Part shown: positions 11,342 to 22,262 of the stretch, one piece after another
Layout: every line of letters begins with the position of its first letter
Numbering within the stretch: the first letter of the stretch is position 1
The notes under the pieces: generated by a model
Told to the model about the DNA's origin: nothing
Seen by the model: only the letters and a program-made list of their open reading frames with translations
Databases searched by the model: none
From: Isoetes taiwanensis
Lineage: Eukaryota; Streptophyta; Lycopodiopsida; Isoetales; Isoetaceae
NCBI GenBank assembly: GCA_021234155.1
Contig: JAJEKV010000020.1
Span: 4,326,563-4,390,562 of the forward strand
Length of the DNA stretch: 64,000 bases
Direction: 5' to 3'
Translations under genes and position numbers: made by a program

Positions 11342-12788
11342 GTGGTGTCCCAATTCAGTTGTCCCCCCTGTCCCCCCCCCAAATGTGGCCGTGCATCCGC
11401 CACTTTTGTGGTACGAAATTATAATTATGACACAGCTCAACTGCCATTATTTAAGAATGGAGTCCCAATTTGTGGGGGAAATTCTAATTTCAAAACTAAA
11501 ATTGAAATTCCTATTCTTCGGCCCCTTCCTGTGCTTTCCCTACATCCTGTTCTTTGGCTTCCTGCTGCAAGCTCCAGTTCATTGTGGGTATGGATGTCAA
11601 CGAGGTAATCCATCCACAAACCAAGAAGAACCAAGGAAGAAGCAATATTGAAGAAAAGACGCCAGAGGAAAAGAAGAAGAGAGGAAAGATTGAAGCTTGC
11701 AGAATTGGCAGAAGGATCTGGTTCATCAAGAAGTGCAAGCACTGATCGCAGTATATCCTTAATTTGCTTACGTCTTTTCATAAACAGACCAAAAGAATGG
11801 AGGATAGCATGAAGAAGGAAATTTTACTTGAGTTTTTGAGGGATAAAACATTGGAAAAATTTATAGATAAAGAATTAAAGGATCTGGAAGCCAAGAGCAA
11901 CGTCATTAGAAGCCTCTGGGACTCTACGCAGACTATGAAACCCTCTACCAGCAATGACTGCCTAGCCAAGAATAGCTCTCTTGCAATGTCTGTACCACGC
12001 CGTGCAAATTCTGAAACAAGTGACAAAATTAGCCAGAGAGATCTTGGAAAGATATTAGGTGTTCACCCAAGAAACCTGCAAAAGGCAAAGAAAAAGAGGG
12101 CAGAGATAAATTACAATGGTGGGAAATGGGTTTTTTATAAGAGCAAACGATGCAATTTCAGATGAACAGATAGAAAAGATTTAAAAATTTTGGATTGAGA
12201 ACACGAGAGTGTCTCCTAACACAAAGGATGTTAGACCTAGAAGATTCTTTGGTGGTTCTTAGAGATGCACAACATGCAGATGACAGACAGCCAATTCGAG
12301 TTTTACAGAGAATGTTACTACTACCATAGGGGCAAGGCTGATGCACACGGAAATCTTCTACTCATCATGGCTACCTCTTGTGTGAATGATCTTCTGGAGG
12401 CTTTGGACTGGGGAAAGAATACCAACCACATTCTTCAACCAGCTTTCACAGACCACTTCACCTTCCTGGACCACTGAAAATATCCAATCTCTGAATCCAT
12501 CTGCTTTGCTCACATATTTTGGCTCAATTGTGTTTTCACAGGTATTCAAACTGATCACTGAAGCTGTCTGGAGCAGTTATAGAAGACTTCAAAAAGAGAT
12601 CTGAACTCTTAATTTTGTTGATGTTAAACTGCATCCAAAATTAAAATAGCCAAGTACTTAAACTTTTGGTTGTTTGTGATTTATATTAAATCACTTCATT
12701 AGCTACTGTCTAGTAACTATAGCAACATTCTGTTGCCATCGATGTATCTCCTGATCTTTAATTAATGAAAAAAATATCTCATTCTCTC
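11342..12788 (+). pseudogene. Transposase-like N-terminal fragment
   Basis: Three broken plus-strand frames read as one protein region. First comes a basic stretch rich in Lys, Arg and Glu (about 11.64-11.72 kb). A helix-turn-helix-like segment follows (ISQRDLGKILGVHPRNLQKA, about 12.03-12.09 kb). Then comes DEQIEKILKFWIENTRVSPN near 12.16-12.22 kb followed by TKDVRPRRF. The last pattern resembles a segment that, to my knowledge, precedes the zinc-binding and DDE-like parts of certain large eukaryotic transposase-like proteins. The remainder (12.25-12.6 kb) contains MTDSQFEFYREC but then degrades. No catalytic domain is present. The segment ends in a poly(A) run. Confidence 0.45.
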
Positions 12789-12812
12789 AAAAAAAAAAAA
12801 AAAAAAAAAAAA
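12789..12812 (+). repeat. 24-base poly(A) run at the end of the transposase-like fragment
   Basis: An uninterrupted A tract follows TCATTCTCTC and is preceded by an ATTAATGAAA segment. It is what a retroposed, polyadenylated transcript would leave. I could not find a matching target-site duplication, so it might also be a simple A-tract. Confidence 0.6.
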
Positions 12813-14880
12813 TCCTTGTTGATAAGTAACGTTCATTTTTTGTGGCGTTCACATGTAATTGTCAACAGGAATATTTCCACTTAGTTTCACGTGTGCAAAA
12901 ATTAACGGAAAAAAAAAACGGCATGAACTTTGTTTCTTCCAGAAGATCCCCCCTTCGTTCGTTCTACGTGTCAGGATCCAGAAGATCCATATTGACGGGA
13001 ACTCTTTCCACTGAGACATGAGCTGGTGGAACATCAAGCTATCAAGCGGGACATATCTTGTCAAAGATAGGCATGTGACCCTTCTAATTTTGATCATTGA
13101 TGAGAAAAGATCCATGTTGACAGGTGTTAGACCTATATGATGATGTCACACTGCTGACCTAGCACACTGCACGTTGTTGCTTCTATGGCACTCTTCATAT
13201 AAGCCATAGTCACGCCTATATGTAGTTAGTTTGTTTTCTTAGAGCTAGGCACTTATACTTTGTAGCTTTCTTCTACCATGATTACATTAGCTCATAGTTG
13301 GGAGTTAGCATTGATAAAATTGTGTGAGGGTTGAGTGCTTTTTGCTGAAGGTTTACATGTTTTAGCCAACAAACTAAGATTCATTGGAATCAAATATTCT
13401 TGGGAGATCTTGCAATTTGGTTACAAGAATTGGCCTAGAACGGGTCTAGAATGTGGTAGCTCAAAAAATCTAAGTAGAGATTCATTCAATCTTGCAAGTT
13501 TTTCGAAAATGGAAAGGCTTAAGTCAGCAGTTTATTACTCGATCTGGTGTTTGCGGTAAAGATTTTGTCAGATTTTACGTTTGACAAAGATTTCGTATGA
13601 TTTTGGTATGATTTTGTCGAACGTTTTTAGTTCCATTGAAGAATTTGAAGATTAATAGCTCGGATCTGGAGTCGTGGAAACTCGGGCATCATAGTCAAGA
13701 TTTCATAGATTGGATCGGATTTGACCTAACTAACAAAGATCTTGGAGCCGATCTGAACTGGAGTTATGTATCGGAATGGTTTTTGGCATGCAGTGCAACA
13801 AATATTGACAATTGGCGGAACTATTGTTAAGGGAAAAGGTGCGTTGTAAAATTTTTACTGGATTCTTGTTGGAGAAGCTGCAACTTCTAAGCATCTCGAC
13901 AATTTCTTGCTAAGGTTTGGATTAAAGGGCTTGCAAGGAGTTTCTAGCACAAGCTGGATATGACTTTGGGTATGATCTTTCAGGAGGGGTTTGCAGCAAA
14001 GCAAGCTAGGTGTTGCTATGTGGAAGTTGATCCAAACTATAAAAGAAGAGAAAATCACCGAAGTTATAACTTGAAATTTTAATATTTTCGTCTTCTGCAA
14101 GGATAAATAATAGACTTACATACAAATGAGATTAGCCTTTAAGAATTTGCGATGGCCACAAACTCTTACTGCTCCAGTCGACGTTAATATAGTGATAAGA
14201 AGTTATTGTTTTTAAAACATACCCTAGTGCCTAGTCAGATAAGGACCTTTGATAAATTTCAAAAGATCCATTTATTCTCAAGTAAAATGGTTGATTTAAT
14301 TACATGGAGATATCCTCCAACTAATTAAAATGGTCATGCATTGTCCAAAAAATGACTGGTTTTTATTTTTAGTGTATCTACCCATCAGTGTATCTTTATC
14401 CATATTTTCATACACAGTTCATGATAAATTACTTCTATAACTAATTACTTCTACTACTTCTATGACCACACCAATATGCAGTAGAGGCATAAGCTTGGGT
14501 TGGTTAGTTGCAAATTCCGTAGAGGCATAAGCTTGGGTTGGTTAGTTGCAAAGCCCATAAATGATTTTCTTTTGTAAACTGAATATATAGATTGCATAAC
14601 ATAAAATATTGGTTTGCTTCAAACACAAGATATGTTTAAGGTCACAAAGTCATCTTCTATTTTGACGAAAAATTTGTTCGCTATTTTGGTAATAAACTTG
14701 AACCATTTTCATCTAATAGGTGCTTCTGCAAAATTCATAAGCCCATTGGATTTCCCTTACTGGAAATTCATGGAGCCTAGGAAAAATTCTGTCTGGAATT
14801 TTGGATTTCCAGTCGAAGTCTGCATAAGCATTGACCTGAGTGTCAAAATTGCTCAAGTTCCTCTCAGCTTCGAAGCAGTC
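12813..14880. other. Intergenic stretch with a short direct repeat
   Basis: I recognise no gene. A ~38-bp tandem direct repeat (GTAGAGGCATAAGCTTGGGT and following bases) occupies 14,481-14,553. Sequence around 13.1-13.3 kb has a TATA-like CATATAAGCC but no paired terminal repeat. The 3' end of L1-A must lie near the right edge, but no poly(T) marks it. Confidence 0.4.
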
Positions 14881-14902
14881 AAAACTTGTATCCAGTAGGC
14901 GG

Positions 14903-17900
14903 TCACAGAACATCAGGTATTCTAGCATTAGCATCAGAAAATAAATTAGTATGTGTCTGATAGCAGTGTAAGTTAAATAATTTATAATGACCACAAAAAG
15001 AACCAATAGAACTCCACTTTTTGTCATAGTTGTCCCCTTCCATTTGAACCCTGTGAGCAGTTGCTGAGGTTTGTAGATCATGCATAACATTAATTTTAAT
15101 CCAACAGACAGAAATAGCATGACCACCATGAATGCATCTATTTCTGTGTTTCCATATATTCCATATAACAGTAAAAAGTAAGGTGTTAACATATTTATCA
15201 TTATTCATTAGAACATCAACCAAATTACTTGGTTTGCTGATGGATAAAATGTTTTGGCACCATGTCCATAAGGGCTCTAATTTGGGGCAGTTAAAAATAT
15301 GAACCATAGATTCAGGGCAGTTGCACCCAAGAGGACAATTCACAGAAATAGGACTAAGACCATGCTTTAGTCTAGATGGATTATAATGCTTAGCAATGCT
15401 CTCTAAATTGGATATGCTTTTGTTGGCTAGCAACCAGATAAAATATGAAACTTTTGGAGGACAGTAAGAAAGCCAAGTGTTTCTGTGAACTTTATCAGTT
15501 TCCTGATCATTTAGATTCCAATAAGTTTTGGCTTTTGAAGGAGCATTGTTATCAGCTAGCAACTTATAGATCATGGAGACTTTATAGGTATATTTCCCTT
15601 TACATGACCAGTCAGGATTGGGGTTCATATTGCTAATATTGAGGGAGAAAAGTTTGGCCTTGAAGTGTTTGAATATGCACCTATCCGAGGAGGTACCAGC
15701 AATTCTATTTTTTAGAGCAGTCCACGAGGTCCAACTATTATTTGATTTGAGATCTCCAATTGAAGAAATTCCATGAAGGGACCATTTCTTATATATCTTG
15801 GGATGATTGATCGCAAGAGGTATCTCATTCTGTTTAGATAAGAGAGGGTTCCAGAATAAAGATGTAGATGTTTGAAATAGGTCTGAACTGTTATGAGTCA
15901 TGAGCTTAGAAATCCTGTTCCAAGCAAGAACTAAATTTCTCATGAGAGGAGAGATATTTTTAGCAGGATTGATGTCAAAGAAGATAGATGAGGGAAGTTG
16001 ACCCCTGATAGATGGATGACCTTCTATTTCACATTTTTGGAACCAAAACTTAATGAACACTGAAGCTGGATTTTCTTTATTAAAGATAGCTCTCCAAACA
16101 TGCTTCCCAGCTAAGGCCACTCCCTGCAAAAATAAATTCTTACAGCCAATACCCCCCTGAGATTTTGGTTTTGTGATGTGATTCCAACCAATCATATGCT
16201 TTTTTCCCCAAATGAAATTCCTGATAATTCTTTCTAACTGGAGATAGACATTTTTAGGTGCAAGCAAGGCGTAAGAAAATAGATATGGGAACCGGCAATC
16301 AATGTGATTTGCTATAATGGACCGCTTGAAAATGAGATAAACAATTGCCATAGGTATTTAGCTTTCTTTTGATCCGAGAAATGATAGGGGACCAGAGACC
16401 CTTGATATTAGAATCTAGGGATAAAGGCATTCCCAACAAATTGATAGCTTGAGTGTTCTTGAAACATGTAATTCCCAGAATAGATTGATTGTTTGTGTCC
16501 CCTATAATGGAACATTTATCTAAATTCAGATTAATGCCAGAGGCAGCTCCAAAGCAGTTAATAATATTAAGATAATTTCCAATGTTGGAAGGATCATTTT
16601 TCAGAAAACTGAATGAATCATCAGCATATTGAAGAATATTCATATTAGAAGTATTGTCAGGTAAAATTAAACCCTTAATATTTCCAATTTGTTGCTGGTG
16701 ATTGATAACTCTGGTCAGGATCTCAGTAACTGCAATGAAAATATAAGGGGCTAAAGGGCAGCCTTGTCTTACTCCTCTGGCAAGGGGAAAGAAAGATCCT
16801 GGGGAACCATTAATAAGGACAGAAGATTGAGATCTGGAATTTAGGCCAAGAATTAACTTAATGATCTTATCTGGGAGGCAATTTTCCTCAAAGCAAAATC
16901 AATAAATTTCCAATGCACAGAATCAAAGGCCTTTGAGAAATCAAGTTTCAGAAGGATACACCCTTGATTAGTATATTCATTCCAATGCAAGCCTTCCATA
17001 GCAGCAATGTAATTATCCAAGATATATCTGTTTGGAAGAAAGGCTGACTGGGAAGGGCTGATGGTGTTTTGCAGATGTGCTTTGATTCTGTTAGCAATGA
17101 TTTTGGCACAAACTTTATAAGAGGAATTTGTTAAAGATATTGGTCTCCAGTCCGAAAAAAGTTTTGGATCATCAGATTTGGGAATGAGACAAATCAAACC
17201 AGCAGAGATGGCAATATGAAGATGATTGGAATTCCAGAATCCATGAATCATATGCACGAAATCAAATTTGATTATGTCCCAAAAAGCAATGTAGAATTCA
17301 GGGGGGAACCCATCTGGACCCGGGCTCTTTCCTTTTTGAAATGATTTGAGGGTAGCATAGATCTCCTCACAATTCGGATGAATACTCAGATCACTACTTA
17401 CAGCAGGAATGGAAGAATTTGGTACAGAGTTCACCATGTTGAAGAAATCAACAGCCTTAGAATTGGGATTGAGATTGCCTTGGGAACCTACCTGATTTTC
17501 TGAAAATAGAGATTTATATTTCTCATTAAAGAATGCAGAAATACCAGTAGGATTGTCTATGCTGATGTCATCATCATTAAGCACAGAGGAGATATTAGAT
17601 TTCAACAGTCTATGCTTAGCTACTCGAAAGAAGAATTTAGAATTCCCATTGTCCATGTTGGAGTGATATTTGAGCTTACACCTGATGGCAGCCCCCTTTG
17701 CATCAGACTCCTCTATAATTTTGATGGAGTTTTCCAAGTTGCCCTCTAGGAGATGGAGCTCAAGATTCCTGGGGTCCTGCTGAAGCTTAATTCTGACTTG
17801 TTTAATATCATGTAGCAGAGTTGTCTTCTCCTCATTTTTTCTCTCATAAAAAGTTTTGGACCAGCCCTTGATCCAATATTTAGCAGCTTTAATGTTAGCA

Positions 17901-18681
17901 TAGAATGCTCTCATGGAGTGATTGTCAATGCTTTGAACTCTAGGAAGGCTGGAGTAAAAGTTCCTGAAATCAGCACAGAATTTCTCAGAGTTAAGAAGAG
18001 AGGTATTAAATTTGTAAGGAATGTTGCCATGTCTCCTAGGAGAGATTTCAAGTCTCGTGGAAAGAAATTGGGGCTGATGATCTGAAATAGAGGTGCTTTC
18101 ATCACTGGAGACCAAACAATTATCCCAGAAAGGATTATTCAAGTTGGAGATATAAAATCTATCCAAAGCACAGAAGACTCTTTTGTTGCCAGATTGTTTG
18201 TTAGACCAGGTAAATTTGGCAGTAGAAGAAGGAATGTGATGGAAAAGATGATTATCTAAAAGGGAGGACCAGCACTCCTTTTCCTTAGAAGACATATTAA
18301 TCTGCTTGCCAATTTTGAGGTCCCAGGAGGGAGTGTTGTTAAAATCTCCAGCCAGAATCCAGGATGAGATATTCTAATTTTTTAGCCAAATATCTATTTG
18401 AGGCCAGGTACTCTCTCTGATCTTTGGATTAGTTGAAGCATAGATATTTACAATCCCAAAACCCTCACCATTTAAGGAAAAGGAGACAGCTTGCCAAGAT
18501 CTGCAGGGACTATTATAAATAGATGTGTGAGCCAAGTTTCTCCATATGACACAAAGACCACCAGAAGTTCCATTAGCCTCAATCCAGGTGGAGGAGTATC
18601 CTGGAGAAATCCAATCAGCAAGATTGGAGCACTCAAACAGAGGTAATCTGAGCTCCTGAAGAAGAATAATGTCAGCATTAT
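14903..18681 (-). pseudogene. L1-A ORF2 main part: endonuclease C-terminus, reverse transcriptase, zf-RVT
   Basis: After the nested insert, the minus strand continues the endonuclease (ELRLPLFECSNLADW; AGDFN near 18.34 kb; SISDHQPQF near 18.08 kb). The reverse transcriptase follows: GKSPGPDGFPPEFY (~17.31 kb), LICLIPKSDDPKLFSDWRPI (~17.15 kb), LLKLDFSKAFDSVHW (~16.93 kb, first catalytic Asp), GVRQGCPLAP (~16.77 kb) and ILQYADDSF (~16.63 kb, catalytic YADD). The C-terminus has the Cys/His zf-RVT domain typical of plant L1 (YCPPKVSYFIWLL to CPLGCNCPESMVHIFNCP, 15.47-15.28 kb). Defects are a TAG at 18,374-18,376 and single-base frame changes near 16.9 and 16.33 kb. All catalytic motifs survive. 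Confidence 0.92.
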
Positions 18682-18697
18682 CCCGGGGGGTTCACCT
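18674..18697. repeat. Left target duplication (8 bp) and left TIR (16 bp)
   Basis: AGCATTAT at 18,674-18,681 abuts the inverted repeat CCCGGGGGGTTCACCT at 18,682-18,697. The same 8 bases follow the right TIR. Confidence 0.95.
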
Positions 18698-19003
18698 TTT
18701 TTTTCCGTACAAAACATGTGCGTGGGCGATGAAGGGGTTTTTTTGCCATTTTGAAGTACGTATACCTAAGGAGCGTCTTACGTTTTGGCGCCGGAGCTGC
18801 TGTATTTCCACGGGTTCAGGAGCGCTTTCGCTGCAGGTGGAGGGACTTAGAAATACGTTAAGGGGGCTTAGATGCTTTGATCAATGCCAGACAGATATGT
18901 TTAAGGGTGCTTGCATTTCCGGAGTTATGTTTTGAAATTTTTTTTCCCTGTACAGTTTTTGCCTCAAGAAATCGAGAAAATCCATTTGTGCTGTGCTTCA
19001 GGA

Positions 19004-19577
19004 ATGGGAGCCATCCCATTTCCTGCATGTTGCCCCAAGCATCGTCATGGCATTGCCCATCCGATATTTTGTGCAGCAGGGGCCTTGGTCCATAACGGAT
19101 CTAGCTCTGACGGCAATACAATTCGAACTCCCCACAGTGGGTAATATATATTTCGTATTATCTACTCTATCGCTGCATTTTGTTGATTATGATCTCACAG
19201 TATAGGATGGCTTTTGCGAGTTTACTATTTTTAAGAATTGACATTTCAAACTCTAATACCTGAGGAGCTGCATGAGGGCTTACCTTAAGGCATTTTTGTA
19301 AGCAAATTTCTGTAGTTACCACTAACAATCTATCTTTTCAGGTACCACTTTGATGGCAGCATTCGTCGCTTTATGGAGGGTTGGTATTTCAAAGTATCAT
19401 TGCCAGAAGAAAAACAAAGTTTTGCATGGATGTATTCTGTGGAGGATCCTGGCTCATCTAAATGCCAGAGTGATTTTTTCTTAGGCCAAAGGTTTCCTGG
19501 GATAGGGGCTCAAGTTCTGGGTGCTGATGATGAGTACCTTTGGGAATATGACGAGAGCATACAAAATTTTTGGGCAG
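19004..19577 (+). pseudogene. VTE1: Tocopherol cyclase N-terminal exons 1-2 (captured)
   Basis: Tocopherol cyclase closes the chromanol ring of vitamin E in plastids. Exon 1 (19,004-19,140) starts at an ATG and encodes a plastid-transit-like leader ending NTIRTPHSG. A GT donor follows at 19,141. Exon 2 (19,342-19,577) follows an AG acceptor and encodes YHFDGSIRRFMEGWYFKVSL, then SFAWMYSVEDP, FPGIGAQVLGADDEYLWEY and SIQNFWAGK, the strongly conserved N-terminal part of the family. It ends at a GTAAAT donor. Both exons are open and the splice phase between them fits. All later VTE1 exons are missing; the next exon-like sequence is from enolase. It sits inside the TIR transposon, so it is a captured fragment and not the host locus. 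Confidence 0.9.
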
Positions 19578-19768
19578 GTAAATAAGTAGCGCTTTTTAAG
19601 TTTCCAAGGCAGTTTTTATCTCGTGACTGTTAGTGCCTGTCTCTGGTGATATATGCCTCAGAGTATTACGTTCATGAGTTTGGTTCAATTATATCATTTG
19701 CAGGCTGTTGCTATCATTTAATGTACATATATTATTAGATTACATATACTAACATGTTTTGACTGCAG

Positions 19769-19937
19769 GAAAACAAGGAAGGTCTGGAACTTTTGAAGCT
19801 TGCTATTGAGAAGGCTGGTTACACAGGAAAGGTGCGTATTGGCAAGGTCCTGCTGGGCTATAGGTTAACTTGAGTGACACAACGTGATTTTGGTGCAGGT
19901 CGTGATTGGGATGGATGTTGCAGCTTCAGAATATTGC
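19769..19937 (+). pseudogene. Enolase internal exons (captured)
   Basis: Enolase interconverts 2-phosphoglycerate and phosphoenolpyruvate in glycolysis. Exon 19,769-19,831 (after CTGCAG, before GTGCGT) encodes [20 protein letters not shown] plus K. A second exon begins at 19,899 after GGTGCAG with VVIGMDVAASEY and decays after that (canonical enolases read ASEFY). Both match consecutive exons of plant enolase in the correct order. If spliced from VTE1 exon 2 (which ends in phase 1), enolase would be read out of frame and stop after 13 codons. A direct chimera would therefore not make enolase sequence. Confidence 0.88.
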
Positions 19938-20157
19938 TAAATACAGCTTTGTTTATGCTGTGAACAGTATGACCGGTAGATTTGAATGATTTTTAGTTGT
20001 GATTGTAGACCCATGCTTCTATTTTCCAGTTTTGCATGAAGTGCACATTTATGCAGGCTTGAAGCAGGGAGATATTGTTGCAGGAAAAGGAAGGCATCTG
20101 AAAGGTGAACAAGGACCAAGAACCATGTGTTTTTATTGCTAAAATGCGTGGTATGTG

Positions 20158-20285
20158 CACAAAGATATTGCTAAATTGGGCTAAAATGTTTGGCATCCTC
20201 ACTTTCAGTTATGTTTATAGATGGAAATGGTCTGAAAGATATTGCTAGATTAGGCTAAAATCTTTGGCATCTTTACTTTCAGTTG
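20158..20285. repeat. Imperfect ~74-bp tandem duplication within the TIR transposon
   Basis: AAAGATATTGCTAAATTGGG...CTTTCAGTT near 20,160-20,210 is repeated as AAAGATATTGCTAGATTAGG...CTTTCAGTT near 20,234-20,284. It is non-coding and probably arose within captured intron sequence. Confidence 0.7.
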
Positions 20286-22120
20286 ATCAAACCAATTTAG
20301 ACATGTGTTAGAAGTATAAGGAACTTTTCCTTTGTTATAATCTTGCACATAAGGCCTGTGACTGAAGTCACGTTTTTTTGACAATTCGAGCCTGTTGTAA
20401 TTTTGCTTGCTTGCCATGTATAGACGGGATTAAAGCAGAAAATCCTGGGCTGTGGGAAATACTGGTAGAGTGCAAACCAGAACATTTGTTGGCGAAACAA
20501 AAATGGGTACCTGAGATCTAAGTTCAGTAGTCCAACAAGGTATATGTTTTTGTGCCTGGATACAGTCTGAGCATGGGGCCTTTGCATTGATGTAGTTATC
20601 TTGCTGAGCCTTTTAACATTACAAAGCTTCCAGATTATTACGTTCGTAGAAGTATATTCTTTTATTTGTGTAGATTGATTTGTTTGGACATGTCAAATTA
20701 TTGTACACTACAATGCCATGCTTCTATTTTCCAGATTTGTTCCTAGGTTGTGCACCCTTACTCAGGCGCTGACCTGAGTAAATGCTGATAATTAGAGTCA
20801 ATCTTTTTCTAATTTAATCTATTTCAGATTTTCGTATTTAACATTGCTTGCATCTGCTGTGTTTGGCATCAAATTGAGATGTGCCTAAGCTAGTGTGTTT
20901 AATCTAGCATTTTAAATCTGTGTACGTGCTGATGATGTACATTCTGGAGCTTGCTTGCACCCTATTTAATGTGATGATTTGGTTTGTTGCAGGGGAATAG
21001 TCTGGGGATGTGGCATCATCCTTGTGGTGTTTGCTAGTTGGAAGAGCCCAAGGAAGGTTGCTGCTAGGGCGTACATATTTTGAACCTTATTTGTATGTTG
21101 CTTAAGGTGATGATTTAGAATTTACAAACTGGTATTCGGCTATAAAAAGCATTTAGATCTCTAACTCAAAAAATTGAATAATTGTCATACATATTATACA
21201 ATCTCGCTGGTGAAATTACTACATGGGCGAAGATACGTTCTTTGTAACTTATCCAGGGTTTGAGATCAAATTGAAATGCATCTAAGTTAGCAAATTTAGG
21301 GTGATTGGTTATTGCTGGGCTCATTTTTCCTATGGTCATGCATTATATGAAGGCTTTGGCACCCATGTGTTGGTGGTAGTGTTTATATTTATTGTTAGAA
21401 TGCATGGTTTATACGTGTTAGAAATATGAGGGACTTTCCCTCTGTTATTTTGTTTAACATAGACCAGTGACTTAAGTCAGGCTATTTGCAATGGAGAAGG
21501 CAGATTTAGGCAGGCTCGTTGTCCTGATGGTTTAGCCAAATTATTCGGTATTCTGATTGGTTATTGCTTTAGTTCCCGTGGCGATGAATATTGTTCTGAA
21601 CACAGTCACTTTTAAACTATTGCCGTGAATTTTAAGCATGTTTGGGTCAAGCATAGAATACTTAAAAGTTAATTGGGAGTAGATAATATAAAAACATTGA
21701 TCTTATGGAACATATGCCTATAGTTCTTAGCCTTCATGTCAAGGAGCTCTACAGTCCTCTAGTCCTATGCAACCACTCTACAGGCACAAAGGAAATCCCA
21801 GATGTGCAATTTGGCTGAAATCAAGTTCAACTAATATGAATTTAGCATTGGTATGCAACCAACCTTGTGGAGCTTGCAAAATTTGGAGGTTGAATGTAAA
21901 TGTAAGGTAGAGGGTAGGCTACATTAGTGATATACTTGACGTAAAAATACGGTTAAGGGTAGGGTCAATGGGGATTGGACTAGGCGTAAAAGTATGGAAT
22001 CAGGTATTATTTTTCACCAACACCAGACTGTATACATAGGGGTTTCTATGGGGGGCGAGCCGTATACGGAGGGGTTTCTCCCGACCCCTGGAACGCACAT
22101 GCCATATCCCCTTTACATAG
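20286..22120. other. Remainder of the TIR transposon, no further exon recognised
   Basis: T-rich, intron-like sequence with several possible splice sites, but I could not assign it to a gene. It may be intron or 3' sequence captured along with enolase. The sequence GCTTCTATTTTCCAG occurs both at about 20,013 and 20,720, suggesting further internal duplication. Confidence 0.45.
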
Positions 22121-22144
22121 AGGTGAACCCCCCGGGAGCATTAT
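22121..22144. repeat. Right TIR (16 bp) and right target duplication (8 bp)
   Basis: AGGTGAACCCCCCGGG at 22,121-22,136 is the exact reverse complement of the left TIR. AGCATTAT at 22,137-22,144 repeats the left flank. Confidence 0.95.
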
Positions 22145-22223
22145 ATTGCCTTATCTGGGCAATGGCTCTTCTTCTTTTTAAGGGGCCTTTAATACCCCTT
22201 AAATTCCAGGTCATAATCTTCAT
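22137..22223 (-). pseudogene. L1-A ORF2 first 29 codons, cut off by the nested transposon
   Basis: The minus strand begins MKIMTWNLRGIKGPLK at 22,223, the standard LINE endonuclease start ('TWNLRG'), and runs to the insertion point at 22,137. The next residues (ADIILLQEL) resume at 18,673, on the far side of the 3.45-kb insert, in the same frame once one 8-bp duplication is discounted. Confidence 0.92.
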
Positions 22224-22262
22224 CTATATGATAGGAGATGATAAACTTGAAGAAAAGGCCAA

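Larger units (their letters stand above)
18682..22136 (+). mobile_element. Pack-type TIR DNA transposon carrying VTE1 and enolase exons
   Basis: The 3,455-bp element is bounded by perfect 16-bp inverted repeats: CCCGGGGGGTTCACCT at 18,682-18,697 and its complement at 22,121-22,136. The 8-bp target duplication AGCATTAT flanks it directly (18,674-18,681 and 22,137-22,144). Weaker inverted similarity continues inward (CATGTGCGT on both sides). It encodes no transposase that I can see, so it is non-autonomous. An 8-bp duplication is compatible with hAT, P or Zisupton-like elements, but the termini do not match a family I can name. Inside are exons with introns from two host genes, so they were captured as DNA and not as mRNA. 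Confidence 0.92.

Noticed and set aside
13100-13300. LTR of a retrotransposon (TATA-like CATATAAGCC, T-rich leader)
   Set aside because: No second copy, primer-binding site or polypurine tract was found nearby.
19769-19937. A genuine enolase gene at this locus
   Set aside because: Only two internal exons are present, inside a TIR transposon, next to VTE1 exons; no catalytic-site or terminal exons follow.
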